Source: Acidobacteriaceae bacterium (lineage in GTDB: Bacteria > Acidobacteriota > Terriglobia > Terriglobales > Acidobacteriaceae). From it: 39,752 bases of DNA. The translations under genes and the position numbers were made by a program. Positions 24,620-32,044 of the stretch are shown one piece after another. The first letter of the stretch is position 1, and each line of letters opens with the position of its first letter. The stretch covers positions 1 through 39,752 of the forward strand of contig JAICYR010000009.1 in the NCBI GenBank assembly GCA_025934135.1, given 5' to 3'. The notes under the pieces are model-generated. The model did not search any database, was not told where the DNA came from, and saw nothing but the letters and a program-made list of their open reading frames with translations.

Positions 24620-25384
24620 CTAGTTTGCTGGCGCCAGGCCGCCGGCGTGAAGCTCGCGCGCAATGGGCGCCGAGGCAAGGAAGGCAAGGAAGCGGTGCGC
24701 GGCCTGCGCGTTGGATGAGCCTTTGATCACGACCGCGCCTTGCAGGATGGGCGGGTAATTTTCACGCGGGACTTTGATGAAGTGTCCCGAGGCCTGGAGG
24801 CGGGGCGTGAGCGCGGAAGTGAGGGAGATGAATCCTAACTGCGCGTTGCCGGAGTCGGCATACTGCGCGGCCTGCGCGATGTTTTCCGCGACGACCAGCT
24901 TTGGTTTCAGCATGTCGTAGAGGCCGAGGTGGTGGAGCGCGGCAACGGCGGCGCGTCCATAGGGCGCGTGGCCGGGATTGGCGATGGCGACGGACTTGAG
25001 CGCGTTGTCGCGCAGGGATGCGATGGAAAGCTTGCGGAATGGGGCATCGTTGCGCGTCCACAGAACCAGCGTGCCGCGCGCGTAGGCGATGGGTTCAGAC
25101 TCTTCCGCGCGGCCAGCGGCGATGACGCGCTGTGGGAAGCTGAAGTCGGCGGCGAGAAAAAGATCAAAGGGCGCGCCGTTGATGATGGCGGTCGCCAGCG
25201 TGGCTGAAGATTTGTAAGAGGCTTGGACGGGGATTCCGGTTTGCGCGGTGAATTGCTTGAGTACGTTGGGCAGCAGCGGTTGGAGATCGGCGGCGGCGGC
25301 GACGCGGAGCGGCTGCTGGGCGGAAGCAGTGAGGGCGCAGAGGGCGAGCAGAGCGAGTGTGAAGATGCGACGAAGGCTAGGCAC
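24620..25384 (-). CDS. modA: Molybdate-binding periplasmic protein
   Basis: Extracytoplasmic substrate-binding protein of the molybdate importer, 254 residues. A GTG start at 25384 gives a clean signal peptide (PSLRRIFTLALLALCALTASAQ) and overlaps the upstream regulator gene by 8 bases. Longer in-frame readings into that gene lack family resemblance. Mature family motifs are VAAAADLQPLLPNV, ASYKSSATLATAIINGAPFDLFLAAD, the ARGTLVLW strand, IANPGHAPYGRAAV and the C-terminal FLAFLASAPIARELHAGGL. Length and layout match ModA/WtpA-like proteins; tungstate binding cannot be excluded. Confidence 0.93.
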   Translation of the reverse strand: MPSLRRIFTLALLALCALTASAQQPLRVAAAADLQPLLPNVLKQFTAQTGIPVQASYKSSATLATAIINGAPFDLFLAADFSFPQRVIAAGRAEESEPIAYARGTLVLWTRNDAPFRKLSIASLRDNALKSVAIANPGHAPYGRAAVAALHHLGLYDMLKPKLVVAENIAQAAQYADSGNAQLGFISLTSALTPRLQASGHFIKVPRENYPPILQGAVVIKGSSNAQAAHRFLAFLASAPIARELHAGGLAPAN

Positions 25385-25778
25385 GGATGAGCATGACCTC
25401 CGTGGACTTGATGAGCGCGGAAGCAGTCTGGCCGACGGCAAGCTGCATTTCGCGGGCGGCGTCCGCGGTGATGATGGAGGTAATGATCTGTCCGCCGATG
25501 GAGAGCTTGACCTGCGCGAGCAGACCTTCATATTTCAGCTCGACAATGCGCCCGGTGAGTTGGTTGCGGCCGCTGACAGTGCGCATCATCTGGCGTTTGG
25601 GCGTTTCGGGGCGCTTGGCTTTGTGCAGAAAGCGATCGAGTTCGGCTTCAGGAATGCGGTAGTGGCCGCCTGGTGTTTTCACGGTCTTAAGCTTGCTGTG
25701 GTAGATCCACTGCTTGATGGTTGGGTAGGAGATCCCCAACCGGAGCGCGGCCTGGCGAGGCGTGAGAAGCGAAGCCAT
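25377..25778 (-). CDS. HTH-Mop fusion regulator of molybdate uptake
   Basis: 133-residue protein combining an N-terminal excisionase/MerR-type helix-turn-helix (about residues 3-52, with TPRQAALRLGISYPTIKQWI) and a C-terminal Mop/TOBE molybdate-binding domain (about 70-133, NQLTGRIVELKYEGLLAQVKL). Such fusions are known as molybdate/tungstate-responsive regulators different from ModE. It is first in the mod operon and probably represses it when molybdate is bound. Upstream of the ATG there is no Shine-Dalgarno sequence, and a TATAAA (25792 to 25787 on the minus strand) lies only 9 bases away, so the transcript may be leaderless. ATACGATAT near 25790-25798 is a possible operator. Confidence 0.88.
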   Translation of the reverse strand: MASLLTPRQAALRLGISYPTIKQWIYHSKLKTVKTPGGHYRIPEAELDRFLHKAKRPETPKRQMMRTVSGRNQLTGRIVELKYEGLLAQVKLSIGGQIITSIITADAAREMQLAVGQTASALIKSTEVMLIRA

Positions 25779-25839
25779 TAGATGATTTTATACGATATTG
25801 TTCGAAGGAAGACGATGATTATTGCGATCTCAGGGTTCT

Positions 25840-25920
25840 GTTCCCCCAGAAGCCAAAACCGGGCTTGAGTCCACCCCACGAACGAAGACCTGTCCATGGG
25901 GACCTCCGAGTGGGCCACCA
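25840..25920. repeat. Dispersed GGGCTTGAGT-family repeat, copy 3
   Basis: Contains AGCCAAAACCGGGCTTGAGT, identical to copy 4 at 27950-28008, then a 28-base block (25866-25893) that matches copy 1 (5649-5676) with one mismatch, and ends GTGGGCCACC. It lies between the mod operon promoter and the end of the next minus-strand gene. Confidence 0.8.
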
Positions 25921-25936
25921 TCGAGCGTGAAAAAAC

Positions 25937-26584
25937 TCAGGAGACGGAGACAGTGGCGGACGGGGTTGCGGCCGGGGCTTCCCGTCTTCGCAAAGCCTGA
26001 GTTCCAGCCCAGACGATCCAGATGGCCAGCAGGTCGCCCCCGATGAAGAGCCATCCGAACTGGGGGAGAAAGAAGCCGGCGACCAGCACTCCTGCCAAGC
26101 CCAAGGCGACCGCGCCGATGATTCCCACGATGCGAACGATTGCCGGGGCCGCGTGCGGGACTCCGAGAATTAGCACGATGAAGCCAGCGGCAAAGGTCGG
26201 CCATCCGAGCGCGTGCATGGCTGCGAAGAGGCTGAACATGGTGGGAGCGCCTCCGGTGGCAAGCGCGCCGATGACGCCGTGCGCAGCCAGTTCCACGGCA
26301 AACTCCACCATCATGAAAAGCCCGCCGATGATGGTGAGGCGCGCTCCAATGCGTGCCACGGCGGAGTCCGCTGTCCAGGGTTCATCCAGCAGGAGCCAGA
26401 TCGCGAGGATGATGAAGACGGCGGAGACGAAGGAAACGCAGTGGGCCGCAGTCCAAGTGGGGCTGTGCAGCATTTCGAGAACGGCCATGCCGTGCGGATG
26501 GAGGGCCCCCGCGATAAAGAAGAGGATCCCTCCAATGGCCAGCAAAGCGCCAGCCACACGCGCATTGGCTGATGTTTGCCGCAT
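25937..26584 (-). CDS. Polytopic membrane protein of unknown function
   Basis: 215-residue integral membrane protein with about six predicted helices (for example ALLAIGGILFFIAGAL, CVSFVSAVFIILAIWLLL and GIIGAVALGLAGVLVAGFF). The C-terminal tail is Ala/Thr/Ser-rich and cytoplasmic or periplasmic. The ATG is preceded by AAGGAGG with ideal spacing. I do not recognise a family with certainty; it looks like one of the DUF-type small membrane proteins with a conserved His (HPHGM) near the first loop. It lies 27 bases downstream of the aldose epimerase gene on the same strand and may be co-transcribed with it. Confidence 0.8.
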   Translation of the reverse strand: MRQTSANARVAGALLAIGGILFFIAGALHPHGMAVLEMLHSPTWTAAHCVSFVSAVFIILAIWLLLDEPWTADSAVARIGARLTIIGGLFMMVEFAVELAAHGVIGALATGGAPTMFSLFAAMHALGWPTFAAGFIVLILGVPHAAPAIVRIVGIIGAVALGLAGVLVAGFFLPQFGWLFIGGDLLAIWIVWAGTQALRRREAPAATPSATVSVS

Positions 26585-26611
26585 TGCGCCTCCTTCCGTC
26601 CCGATTGCCGG

Positions 26612-27802
26612 TTACTTCGAGGGCGTGAAGAGCTTCACGCGGACGTGCCAGGTCACGGACTGGCCGGGCTTGAGCGTGACCATGCCGGTGTCCATGCCCT
26701 TGGGCCACTCGCTGCCGAAAGGATCAGCAAAGTTGAACTGCTCCTCGATGGCGGCGTACGGCTTGTCCGGCGGCGAATAGACCTGGATGGTCTTGATTTC
26801 GGGCGAGAGGCCCTGGATCATGACTCCGTAATTGCTGGCCGGATCGATGAGCTTGACGTCGACCGCGCCGTCGGTGCGTGTGAGATTGGACCAGTTGTCG
26901 TCGTAGAAGTGGTTGTCCAGCGCAGTGCCATCAGGGGCGGTGAAGTCATACTGTGTGCCCTTGACGGGTTGCAGCTTGCCCGTGGGGAAGACGTCGTCGT
27001 AGTTGTTGACCTGCGCTATCTGGGTGCCGGGAACATGCAGGCGCGCCTGCTCATGTTGGCCGCTGGGAATGCTGAAGTAGGGGTGCCAGCCGATAGCGAT
27101 GGGCTCGTCTTCGTTGCCGACGTTTTTCGCCGTGATCTCGGCGTCAAAGGCGTCGCCAGAGAGCGTGAGCTTAAAGTTGAGATCGGTTTTGGAGAGCCAA
27201 TGTCCGCCGAAGTCGCCCGCATGGATGACGCCTGTGAGCTGCTGGCCGTCCTGAACGTCCTGCACATTCACGTCCTCTGTCTTGGCGTCCAGAATGAGGC
27301 CGTGCATGGCGTGGGGCCGCGCTCCGGGCTTCTTGCCTTTCCAGTTGGCGGGCAGCGTGATGGTCTTGCCGTGCCAGTGGGCGGTGACGGTTTTGCCGTC
27401 TTTGGAGAGCGTGCCGATGATGCGATTCGGATAGGGGACGAGGAACGCGCCGCCGAAGCTGAAGCTGCCGTTTCCATATTCGTCATTGCTGAGTACCTTG
27501 GCGCCTTCTTCGAGGGAGGGCGAGGCGATCACGTCAACGGTGCCCTTGCCGGGAACGTTGGCGGTGATCTGGAAGACGTTCATGCCGCGGCCGGGCAGGA
27601 TGGTTGCGGAAAGGAATTCGGGCTTCTGACCATTCGATGTGGCTGTGCGCGACAGGTGTACCACGTTTTCTCCGTTGATCTGAGTTGGTGCGGTGGTGGC
27701 GGCCGTTTCCGGCTTGGGCGCGGGCGGAGTCGATTTACAACCGGCGACGGTGAGCAGCGCGGTTGCGGCCAGCATGAGCGTGTACTGCGGGCGAAAAGAC
27801 AT
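26612..27802 (-). CDS. Secreted lipoprotein aldose 1-epimerase (galactose mutarotase)
   Basis: Interconverts alpha and beta anomers of galactose or glucose; exported and lipid-anchored. The signal peptide ends in lipobox TVAGC (Cys22). The GalM-type beta-sandwich shows PYPNRI near the start, HAMHGLI, the catalytic His in GWHPYFSI and the catalytic Glu in AIEEQFNFADPF. It has 396 residues, slightly longer than usual because of the signal and a Pro/Ala/Thr-rich linker. GAGAGG precedes the ATG. A secreted mutarotase fits breakdown of galactosides outside the cytoplasm, in line with the GH27 enzyme encoded at 18.1 kb; the link is inference. Confidence 0.92.
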   Translation of the reverse strand: MSFRPQYTLMLAATALLTVAGCKSTPPAPKPETAATTAPTQINGENVVHLSRTATSNGQKPEFLSATILPGRGMNVFQITANVPGKGTVDVIASPSLEEGAKVLSNDEYGNGSFSFGGAFLVPYPNRIIGTLSKDGKTVTAHWHGKTITLPANWKGKKPGARPHAMHGLILDAKTEDVNVQDVQDGQQLTGVIHAGDFGGHWLSKTDLNFKLTLSGDAFDAEITAKNVGNEDEPIAIGWHPYFSIPSGQHEQARLHVPGTQIAQVNNYDDVFPTGKLQPVKGTQYDFTAPDGTALDNHFYDDNWSNLTRTDGAVDVKLIDPASNYGVMIQGLSPEIKTIQVYSPPDKPYAAIEEQFNFADPFGSEWPKGMDTGMVTLKPGQSVTWHVRVKLFTPSK

Positions 27803-27950
27803 AGTTTCAACCTCTCAGGACAATGATGTAAGCAATTGTTGATGGAGCAAACGTTTTCGGGGGTCCAGCCGCCTCTTCCGTGGGAACAAAGGCGCGCCCC
27901 CAATTCTACGCCCAAGGGCTGTCGTTTGCGCGAGTTGCGTTTGCCGTGTC

Positions 27951-28008
27951 CCCCACTCAAGCCAAAACCGGGCTTGAGTGGGGTACCCGGAGACTGAGGG
28001 GGCCACCG
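27951..28008. repeat. Dispersed GGGCTTGAGT-family repeat, copy 4 with perfect hairpin
   Basis: CCCCACTCAAGC (27951-27962) and GCTTGAGTGGGG (27972-27983) form a perfect 12-bp stem around a 9-base loop. The element ends GGGGGCCACC near 28008. It stands just before the glycosylase gene and is the most regular of the four copies. Confidence 0.85.
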
Positions 28009-28023
28009 ATAGAATGAGAAGAG

Positions 28024-28743
28024 ATGCCTCGAAAAATCACTTCCAGCGAGCGGGCGCTTGCCGCACTGAACGCCCGCATTATCGCTTGCAATCGCTGCGA
28101 GCGGCTGCGGGCGTACTGCAAGCAAGTTGCGGAGATGAAGCGGCGGGCATATCTGGATTGCGAGTACTGGGGCCGTCCGGTGCCGTCGTTTGGCGACCCG
28201 AACGCGAAGGCGATGATTGTGGGGCTTGCGCCGGGAGCGCATGGGTCGAACCGAACGGGCAGGCCGTTCACGGGAGACGGGTCGGGGAATTTTCTATATC
28301 CGGTGTTGTACGAGGCGGGGTTCGCGTCGCAGCCGCGGGCGACGGACCGCGATGATGGAATGCGGCTGAACGGGCTGTGGATTACGTCGGTGGTGCGATG
28401 CGCGCCTCCGGGAAACAAGCCGCTGCCTGAAGAAATTGCGAACTGCGCGCCGTTTCTGGATGAGGAGATTGCAGCCTTCGCTGACCTGCGCGTTATTGTG
28501 TGTCTGGGAAAGATTGGGTTCGATGGAGTCGTCCGGCATTTGGTGCGAAGTGGCCGGTTGCCCCGAGGCAGCGGGCTGAAGTTCGCGCATGGGGCCGAGT
28601 ACAGGTTGCCCGACGGATTGACGCTGCTGGCCAGCTATCATCCCTCGCTGCAAAACACGAATACGGGCAAGCTAACGCCTGCGATGTTTCTGGCAGTGTT
28701 TCGGCGGGCGCGTGAGCTTTGTGAGACATCCCGACGTTTGTAG
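28024..28743 (+). CDS. Uracil-DNA glycosylase, family 5 (UDGb-like)
   Basis: DNA repair enzyme removing uracil and related damaged bases, 239 residues. Motif 1, GLAPGAHGSNRTGRPFTGD (about residues 67-85), is that of family 5 (UDGb) rather than family 4. Motif 2 is SYHPSLQNTNTGKLT near the C-terminus. Four cysteines at 22, 25, 126 and 141 are placed as the 4Fe-4S ligands of this superfamily. The ATG follows AGAAGAG. Family 5 enzymes lack the polar Asp/Asn in motif 1 that activates water in other families, which agrees with GLAPGAHG here. Confidence 0.92.
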   Translation: MPRKITSSERALAALNARIIACNRCERLRAYCKQVAEMKRRAYLDCEYWGRPVPSFGDPNAKAMIVGLAPGAHGSNRTGRPFTGDGSGNFLYPVLYEAGFASQPRATDRDDGMRLNGLWITSVVRCAPPGNKPLPEEIANCAPFLDEEIAAFADLRVIVCLGKIGFDGVVRHLVRSGRLPRGSGLKFAHGAEYRLPDGLTLLASYHPSLQNTNTGKLTPAMFLAVFRRARELCETSRRL

Positions 28744-28804
28744 AACGGCATCCACTTGAGGAGCCTGATACCCGCGAGCCCGATCCGCGAGCCAGGGAGG
28801 ACCG

Positions 28805-28954
28805 ATGATCGTTCTGCTTATTATTTTGGTTTTGCTGATTATCTTTACGACTCCGGCATGGCCTTATAGCCGGGGATGGGGCTACTACCCGAGCAGCGGG
28901 TTGGGGCTGATCCTGATCATCCTGCTGATTTTGCTGTTGCTAAGGGTGGTTTGA
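28805..28954 (+). CDS. 49-residue membrane peptide, DUF3309-like
   Basis: Very small protein with two hydrophobic segments (MIVLLIILVLLIIF and GLILIILLILLLL) separated by an aromatic/Gly loop, PAWPYSRGWGYYPSSG. This layout matches the DUF3309 family of tiny bacterial membrane proteins of unknown role. GGGAGGA at 28795-28801 precedes the ATG with good spacing. The stop codon is only two bases from the CCA end of the convergent tRNA-Gly gene. Confidence 0.85.
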   Translation: MIVLLIILVLLIIFTTPAWPYSRGWGYYPSSGLGLILIILLILLLLRVV

Positions 28955-28956
28955 AC

Positions 28957-29031
28957 TGGAGCGGGAGACGGGGATCGAACCCGCAACCAACGGCTTGGGA
29001 AGCCGCTACTCTACCATTGAGCTACTCCCGC
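28957..29031 (-). tRNA. tRNA-Gly(CCC)
   Basis: The minus strand folds into a standard cloverleaf. The acceptor GCGGGAG pairs with CTCCCGC. The D stem is GCTC/GAGT, and the anticodon arm is GCGGC-TTCCCAA-GCCGT with anticodon CCC (plus-strand 28997-28999). A 5-base variable loop follows, then T arm GCGGG-TTCGATC-CCCGT. The discriminator is T as expected for tRNA-Gly, and the CCA tail is encoded (28957-28959). It reads GGG codons. Confidence 0.96.
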
Positions 29032-29088
29032 TCGACAATTGCGCCAGCCATTCCTGAGTGTATCAAATGCGGCGGGCTGATTCGGGCA

Positions 29089-30837
29089 TCACTTCTGGAG
29101 CTTTGGGAACCATGTGATCTGGGCTTGGACGGTGGTGTCGTGCTGGACTCCGGGCTTGTAGAAGGGCGCGACCCAGCGCTCGTATTGGACCCAGCCGCGC
29201 GCCTCAAAGTTGTTCCAAAAGCGCTTGCGGACGGCGAACTGATAGTCGTTCTGCGTGGTGCCTGACGGGATGAATTTCTGGTCGACCTTCACGTAGCGAT
29301 AAGAGAACTGCGCCATTTCGCGCGGCGAGATGTGGTAGGTGAGCCATGCCTGGCCGCCTTTGGCGTCGCGCCCAATGGCGTCGCTGAAGAGATTGCCCTT
29401 ATTGGTTGTGCCCTGGCGCTGGATGGTCTCGTAGTAAAGGAAATTGCCGTTGGCTCCGGCATTGCTGATGGGGTCGGTGGAGACCCCTTCGAGGCGAAGA
29501 TCGAGATGCTGGAGGCCGGGGAAGCGGGCGAGATAGATGCCGGGACGATAGCCGGCGCGGCGCGGCGCGCTGATGGGGCTAACGTCGTCGTGGACGATGG
29601 AGTCGGCGTAGAGAGTGACCCAGTTGCGCAGAAATGGCAGTCGGTAGTCAAAGTCGAAGCTGCCGAAGCGCGCGCCGGGGTCGTCCCGGGAGAACTTCTC
29701 ATTGCCGGAGATGTTCTGGAAGCTGAAGAAGCTTTTCAGGAAGGTGTGGAGCGTGATGGGTTCGTCGCAGGGAAAGATGGCGCCGGTGGAATCGAGGCAG
29801 CCATGGCCCTTGCCTCCCCAGATCGCGGTTCGCTCGAAGCCGAATTCGAGATTGCGCGTGGGCTTGAAGCTGACCTTCTCCATGTGGACCCAGGGAGAGT
29901 TGGGGTAGGTGTGTCCCTTGAGGCTGCCCACGAAAAATTCATAGCGGAAAGGACCGGTGAGACGAGAGAGAAGCGGGATGCGGAGCGGCTCGACGCGGTT
30001 GATTTCGAACGTGTAGGGGGCCTCGGCGTTGGTGCTCCAGGACATGGAGCCGCCATGCGCCGGGCTGAGCCACTGGTCGTTTTTGCCGAAGGAGATTTCG
30101 TGGTTGAGCAGGTGATAAGAAACGCTGGCCTCGATCACGCGAAAGTGATTGGCTGCGGGGATGGGGCCGAGCGGAATGGTGTCCTGCGAGGGGTTGGTGG
30201 CGAAGGGGATCTGGTCGATGTTGTTCGAGAGGTACTGCGCCATAGGCAGCGAGTAGCCGTCGGCGGCGGGGGCGTGCTGGTATTCGCCTCGGAAGTAGAA
30301 AGAGAAACGGCCCGCCTCGGCCCGTCCGCTGAAGCCGGTGTAGTTGTTTACGCCCGCCTGGTAGGGGCGTCCATAATCGTTGGCGATGGTCTGGCCGAGG
30401 TGGAAGCTGTCGTTCAGCGGCGTGTCGGTAATGCCACGCATCACCGTGTAGACGCTGTCGAGTTCGGCGTGGCCCTCCTGCTGGATCGGCGAACCCTGCA
30501 CGTCTTCCTGGAATTCGCCCAAGAGGGCGAGATAGATGTCGCGGGCCTCGGTGTCCTCGGGATGGGCTTCGATTTTGTCCGCTGTGGCATCGAGCATGTG
30601 GGCGATGCTGAGGCGGGTCCAGGGGCGCATGCCCATGTAGGCGGAGTCGAGATATCCCATGCTGTGGAGGCGGTCGAGGGCGGGATAGACCCAGCTATCC
30701 ATGGGCACATAAGTAGAGCCGAGCGAGCTGCTGTAGACGATGGGAGGGGCGGGTTTGGAGGCCGCTGTGGACTGGGCCAGAGCGGGCAGGCCGGAAGCGA
30801 GCGCAATGAGCAGAAGGACGGAGGGAGCAGTTCTCAC
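29089..30837 (-). CDS. Capsule assembly protein, Wzi family
   Basis: Outer-membrane beta-barrel protein of the Wzi family, which attaches or organises surface polysaccharide, 582 residues. The signal peptide is at residues 1-22 (cleavage near ALAQ). An N-terminal helical part follows (MDSWVYPALDRLHSMGYLDS ... MRPWTRLSIAHML), then alternating beta segments such as NHEISFGKNDQWLSPA, VEPLRIPLLSRLTGPFRYEFFVG and SLKGH, ending in an aromatic-rich C-terminal strand. A GTG start at 30837 is forced by an in-frame TAA immediately upstream; GAGG precedes it. Wzi proteins usually accompany capsule export systems; here it is about 13 kb from the Wza/BY-kinase block. Confidence 0.9.
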   Translation of the reverse strand: MRTAPSVLLLIALASGLPALAQSTAASKPAPPIVYSSSLGSTYVPMDSWVYPALDRLHSMGYLDSAYMGMRPWTRLSIAHMLDATADKIEAHPEDTEARDIYLALLGEFQEDVQGSPIQQEGHAELDSVYTVMRGITDTPLNDSFHLGQTIANDYGRPYQAGVNNYTGFSGRAEAGRFSFYFRGEYQHAPAADGYSLPMAQYLSNNIDQIPFATNPSQDTIPLGPIPAANHFRVIEASVSYHLLNHEISFGKNDQWLSPAHGGSMSWSTNAEAPYTFEINRVEPLRIPLLSRLTGPFRYEFFVGSLKGHTYPNSPWVHMEKVSFKPTRNLEFGFERTAIWGGKGHGCLDSTGAIFPCDEPITLHTFLKSFFSFQNISGNEKFSRDDPGARFGSFDFDYRLPFLRNWVTLYADSIVHDDVSPISAPRRAGYRPGIYLARFPGLQHLDLRLEGVSTDPISNAGANGNFLYYETIQRQGTTNKGNLFSDAIGRDAKGGQAWLTYHISPREMAQFSYRYVKVDQKFIPSGTTQNDYQFAVRKRFWNNFEARGWVQYERWVAPFYKPGVQHDTTVQAQITWFPKLQK

Positions 30838-30955
30838 TTATGCCTCATGGAGGTGAAGGTCAATGCCGGAGCCATGCGGACATCTAAGGATTGCTCGCTT
30901 CAGGCTACAGCATTTTTTCGGCGGGCGCACATGGAAAGCGTCTAGGAACCAGTGG

Positions 30956-30980
30956 CCAGGGATCAGGGCTCAGGGAGTGG
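30956..30980. repeat. Heptad-like repeat overlapping the 3' end of the E1-alpha-like gene
   Basis: Reads CCAGGGATCAGGGCTCAGGG followed by AGTGG: three near-identical units of about 7 bases (GGGATCA, GGGCTCA, GGGAGTG). The stop codon of the minus-strand gene (30970-30972) lies inside it. The string CAGGGCTCAGG is shared with 5291-5301. Confidence 0.55.
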
Positions 30981-31707
30981 TGTCCGCGATGACGGCGGCG
31001 TACTTCTTCTCGAGGGAATGCTTCCAGTGTGGGCGGAAGAGCTTCTTGGCGGCGAGATAGCGTTCGAGTTTGAGGAGCGGATTGGGCTCGGGGTCGGAGG
31101 GCCATGCGGCGCATTCGAGGATGGTGGGGCCGCCTGCATCGCGGGCGCGCGTGATCGACTCGTAAGCGACGCGATAAAGAGCGACGGCGTCAGAGGCGTC
31201 CACACGAATGGCCGGAATGCCGCTGGAGATTTCCACGGACGGCGTGGGGCCTTCAACAATGTAGAGCACGGGCAAAGATTGCTTTGCGGCGGCGGCGAAG
31301 GCTTCCCGCATCGAGGCCGGTTTGGCAAGACCGGTGAAGAGGACAGCGAGGCCGCCGCGCTTTTCAGCTTTGTGGCGAAGCGCGACTTCAGTTGCAGCGG
31401 TGAAGTGCGTTACCGGTTCGGGCGCAGACGGAGATGCAGAGAGCAAGCCGGTGTGGAGATAGCAGGCGAGCGCGGCGCGCGGCGTGGAGATTACGGTATC
31501 TGAGCGACGAAGGCAGCAGGAAACGGCTGCGGAGGCAGCTTCGCGTCCGGACCAGCAATCATAGCCGGGCGTGGCGCTGAGGCGAGTGTCGAGCATCCGG
31601 CACTGGAGAAGAGCGGCATAAAGCTGACGAAATTTTTCATCGCTGATGAGGGAAAAGCCTTTTTTCCCGGCAACGCTGGGGGGCCTGTTCGGTTTGGTTG
31701 CGGTCAT
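30970..31707 (-). CDS. Degenerate E1-alpha-like (thiamine-diphosphate dehydrogenase family) protein
   Basis: A 245-residue relative of the alpha subunit of pyruvate/branched-chain dehydrogenases; those are normally 320-370 residues. The C-terminal half is clearly of that family: GIPAIRVDASDAVALYRVAY, then GGPTILECAAWPSD and NPLLKLERYLAAKKL. The N-terminal part keeps LLQCRMLDTRL and SGREAASAAVS. The cofactor motif GDGxxxN, expected near residues 125-135, reads TGLAKPAS, so thiamine diphosphate and metal binding is probably lost. No beta-subunit gene is adjacent. It may be a regulatory or structural remnant, or a decaying gene; the intact reading frame with no stops favours a maintained protein. 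Confidence 0.75.
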   Translation of the reverse strand: MTATKPNRPPSVAGKKGFSLISDEKFRQLYAALLQCRMLDTRLSATPGYDCWSGREAASAAVSCCLRRSDTVISTPRAALACYLHTGLLSASPSAPEPVTHFTAATEVALRHKAEKRGGLAVLFTGLAKPASMREAFAAAAKQSLPVLYIVEGPTPSVEISSGIPAIRVDASDAVALYRVAYESITRARDAGGPTILECAAWPSDPEPNPLLKLERYLAAKKLFRPHWKHSLEKKYAAVIADTTP

Positions 31708-32044
31708 GGAAGGTTCTGTGGTGGTGCAGCAAAAGGAGATTGTATCGCAGGGGAGGGCGCAGAGCTTTTCGTGGATGGGCGCTGAAGGAAAGGAAACAGA
31801 CTCTCACAGAGAGAGGTTGAGCGCAAGAATTTTTTCGCGACGTTTTTCAACAGTTTTGTGAAAAAACCTGTTGAATATTCGCGTGTGGATGCCCGGCGCG
31901 CAGCATTGATGCGTAGTTGCCCGCTCTGCACTTCTTGTGAGGCAGGATCGCTGATGCGGCAAGTTTTTGGACGGGCACCCCCGGGCAACGACCAGCAACC
32001 AAATGGGTCGGTGAGGCTATCCCACGAGGTAAGGAGAGTTTTGC
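31708..32044. other. Divergent intergenic region with a short inverted repeat
   Basis: About 340 bases between the minus-strand E1-alpha-like gene and the plus-strand YtxH gene, so promoters for both are expected. TTCAACAG (31846-31853) and CTGTTGAA (31868-31875) form an 8-base inverted repeat around a 14-base AT-rich spacer. No ORF, RNA gene or clear -35/-10 pair was seen. AAGGAGAG at 32031-32038 is the Shine-Dalgarno sequence of the YtxH gene. Confidence 0.5.

Noticed and set aside
27951-27983. HspR operator (HAIR) for the CTTGAGT/ACTCAAG sequences
   Set aside because: HAIR is CTTGAGT-N7-ACTCAAG; here the half-sites are in the opposite order with a longer spacer, and the element is part of a dispersed repeat family.
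29332-30945. Plus-strand reading frame of 537 codons
   Set aside because: Antisense to the Wzi gene along its length; composition is typical of a shadow and no domain is recognisable.
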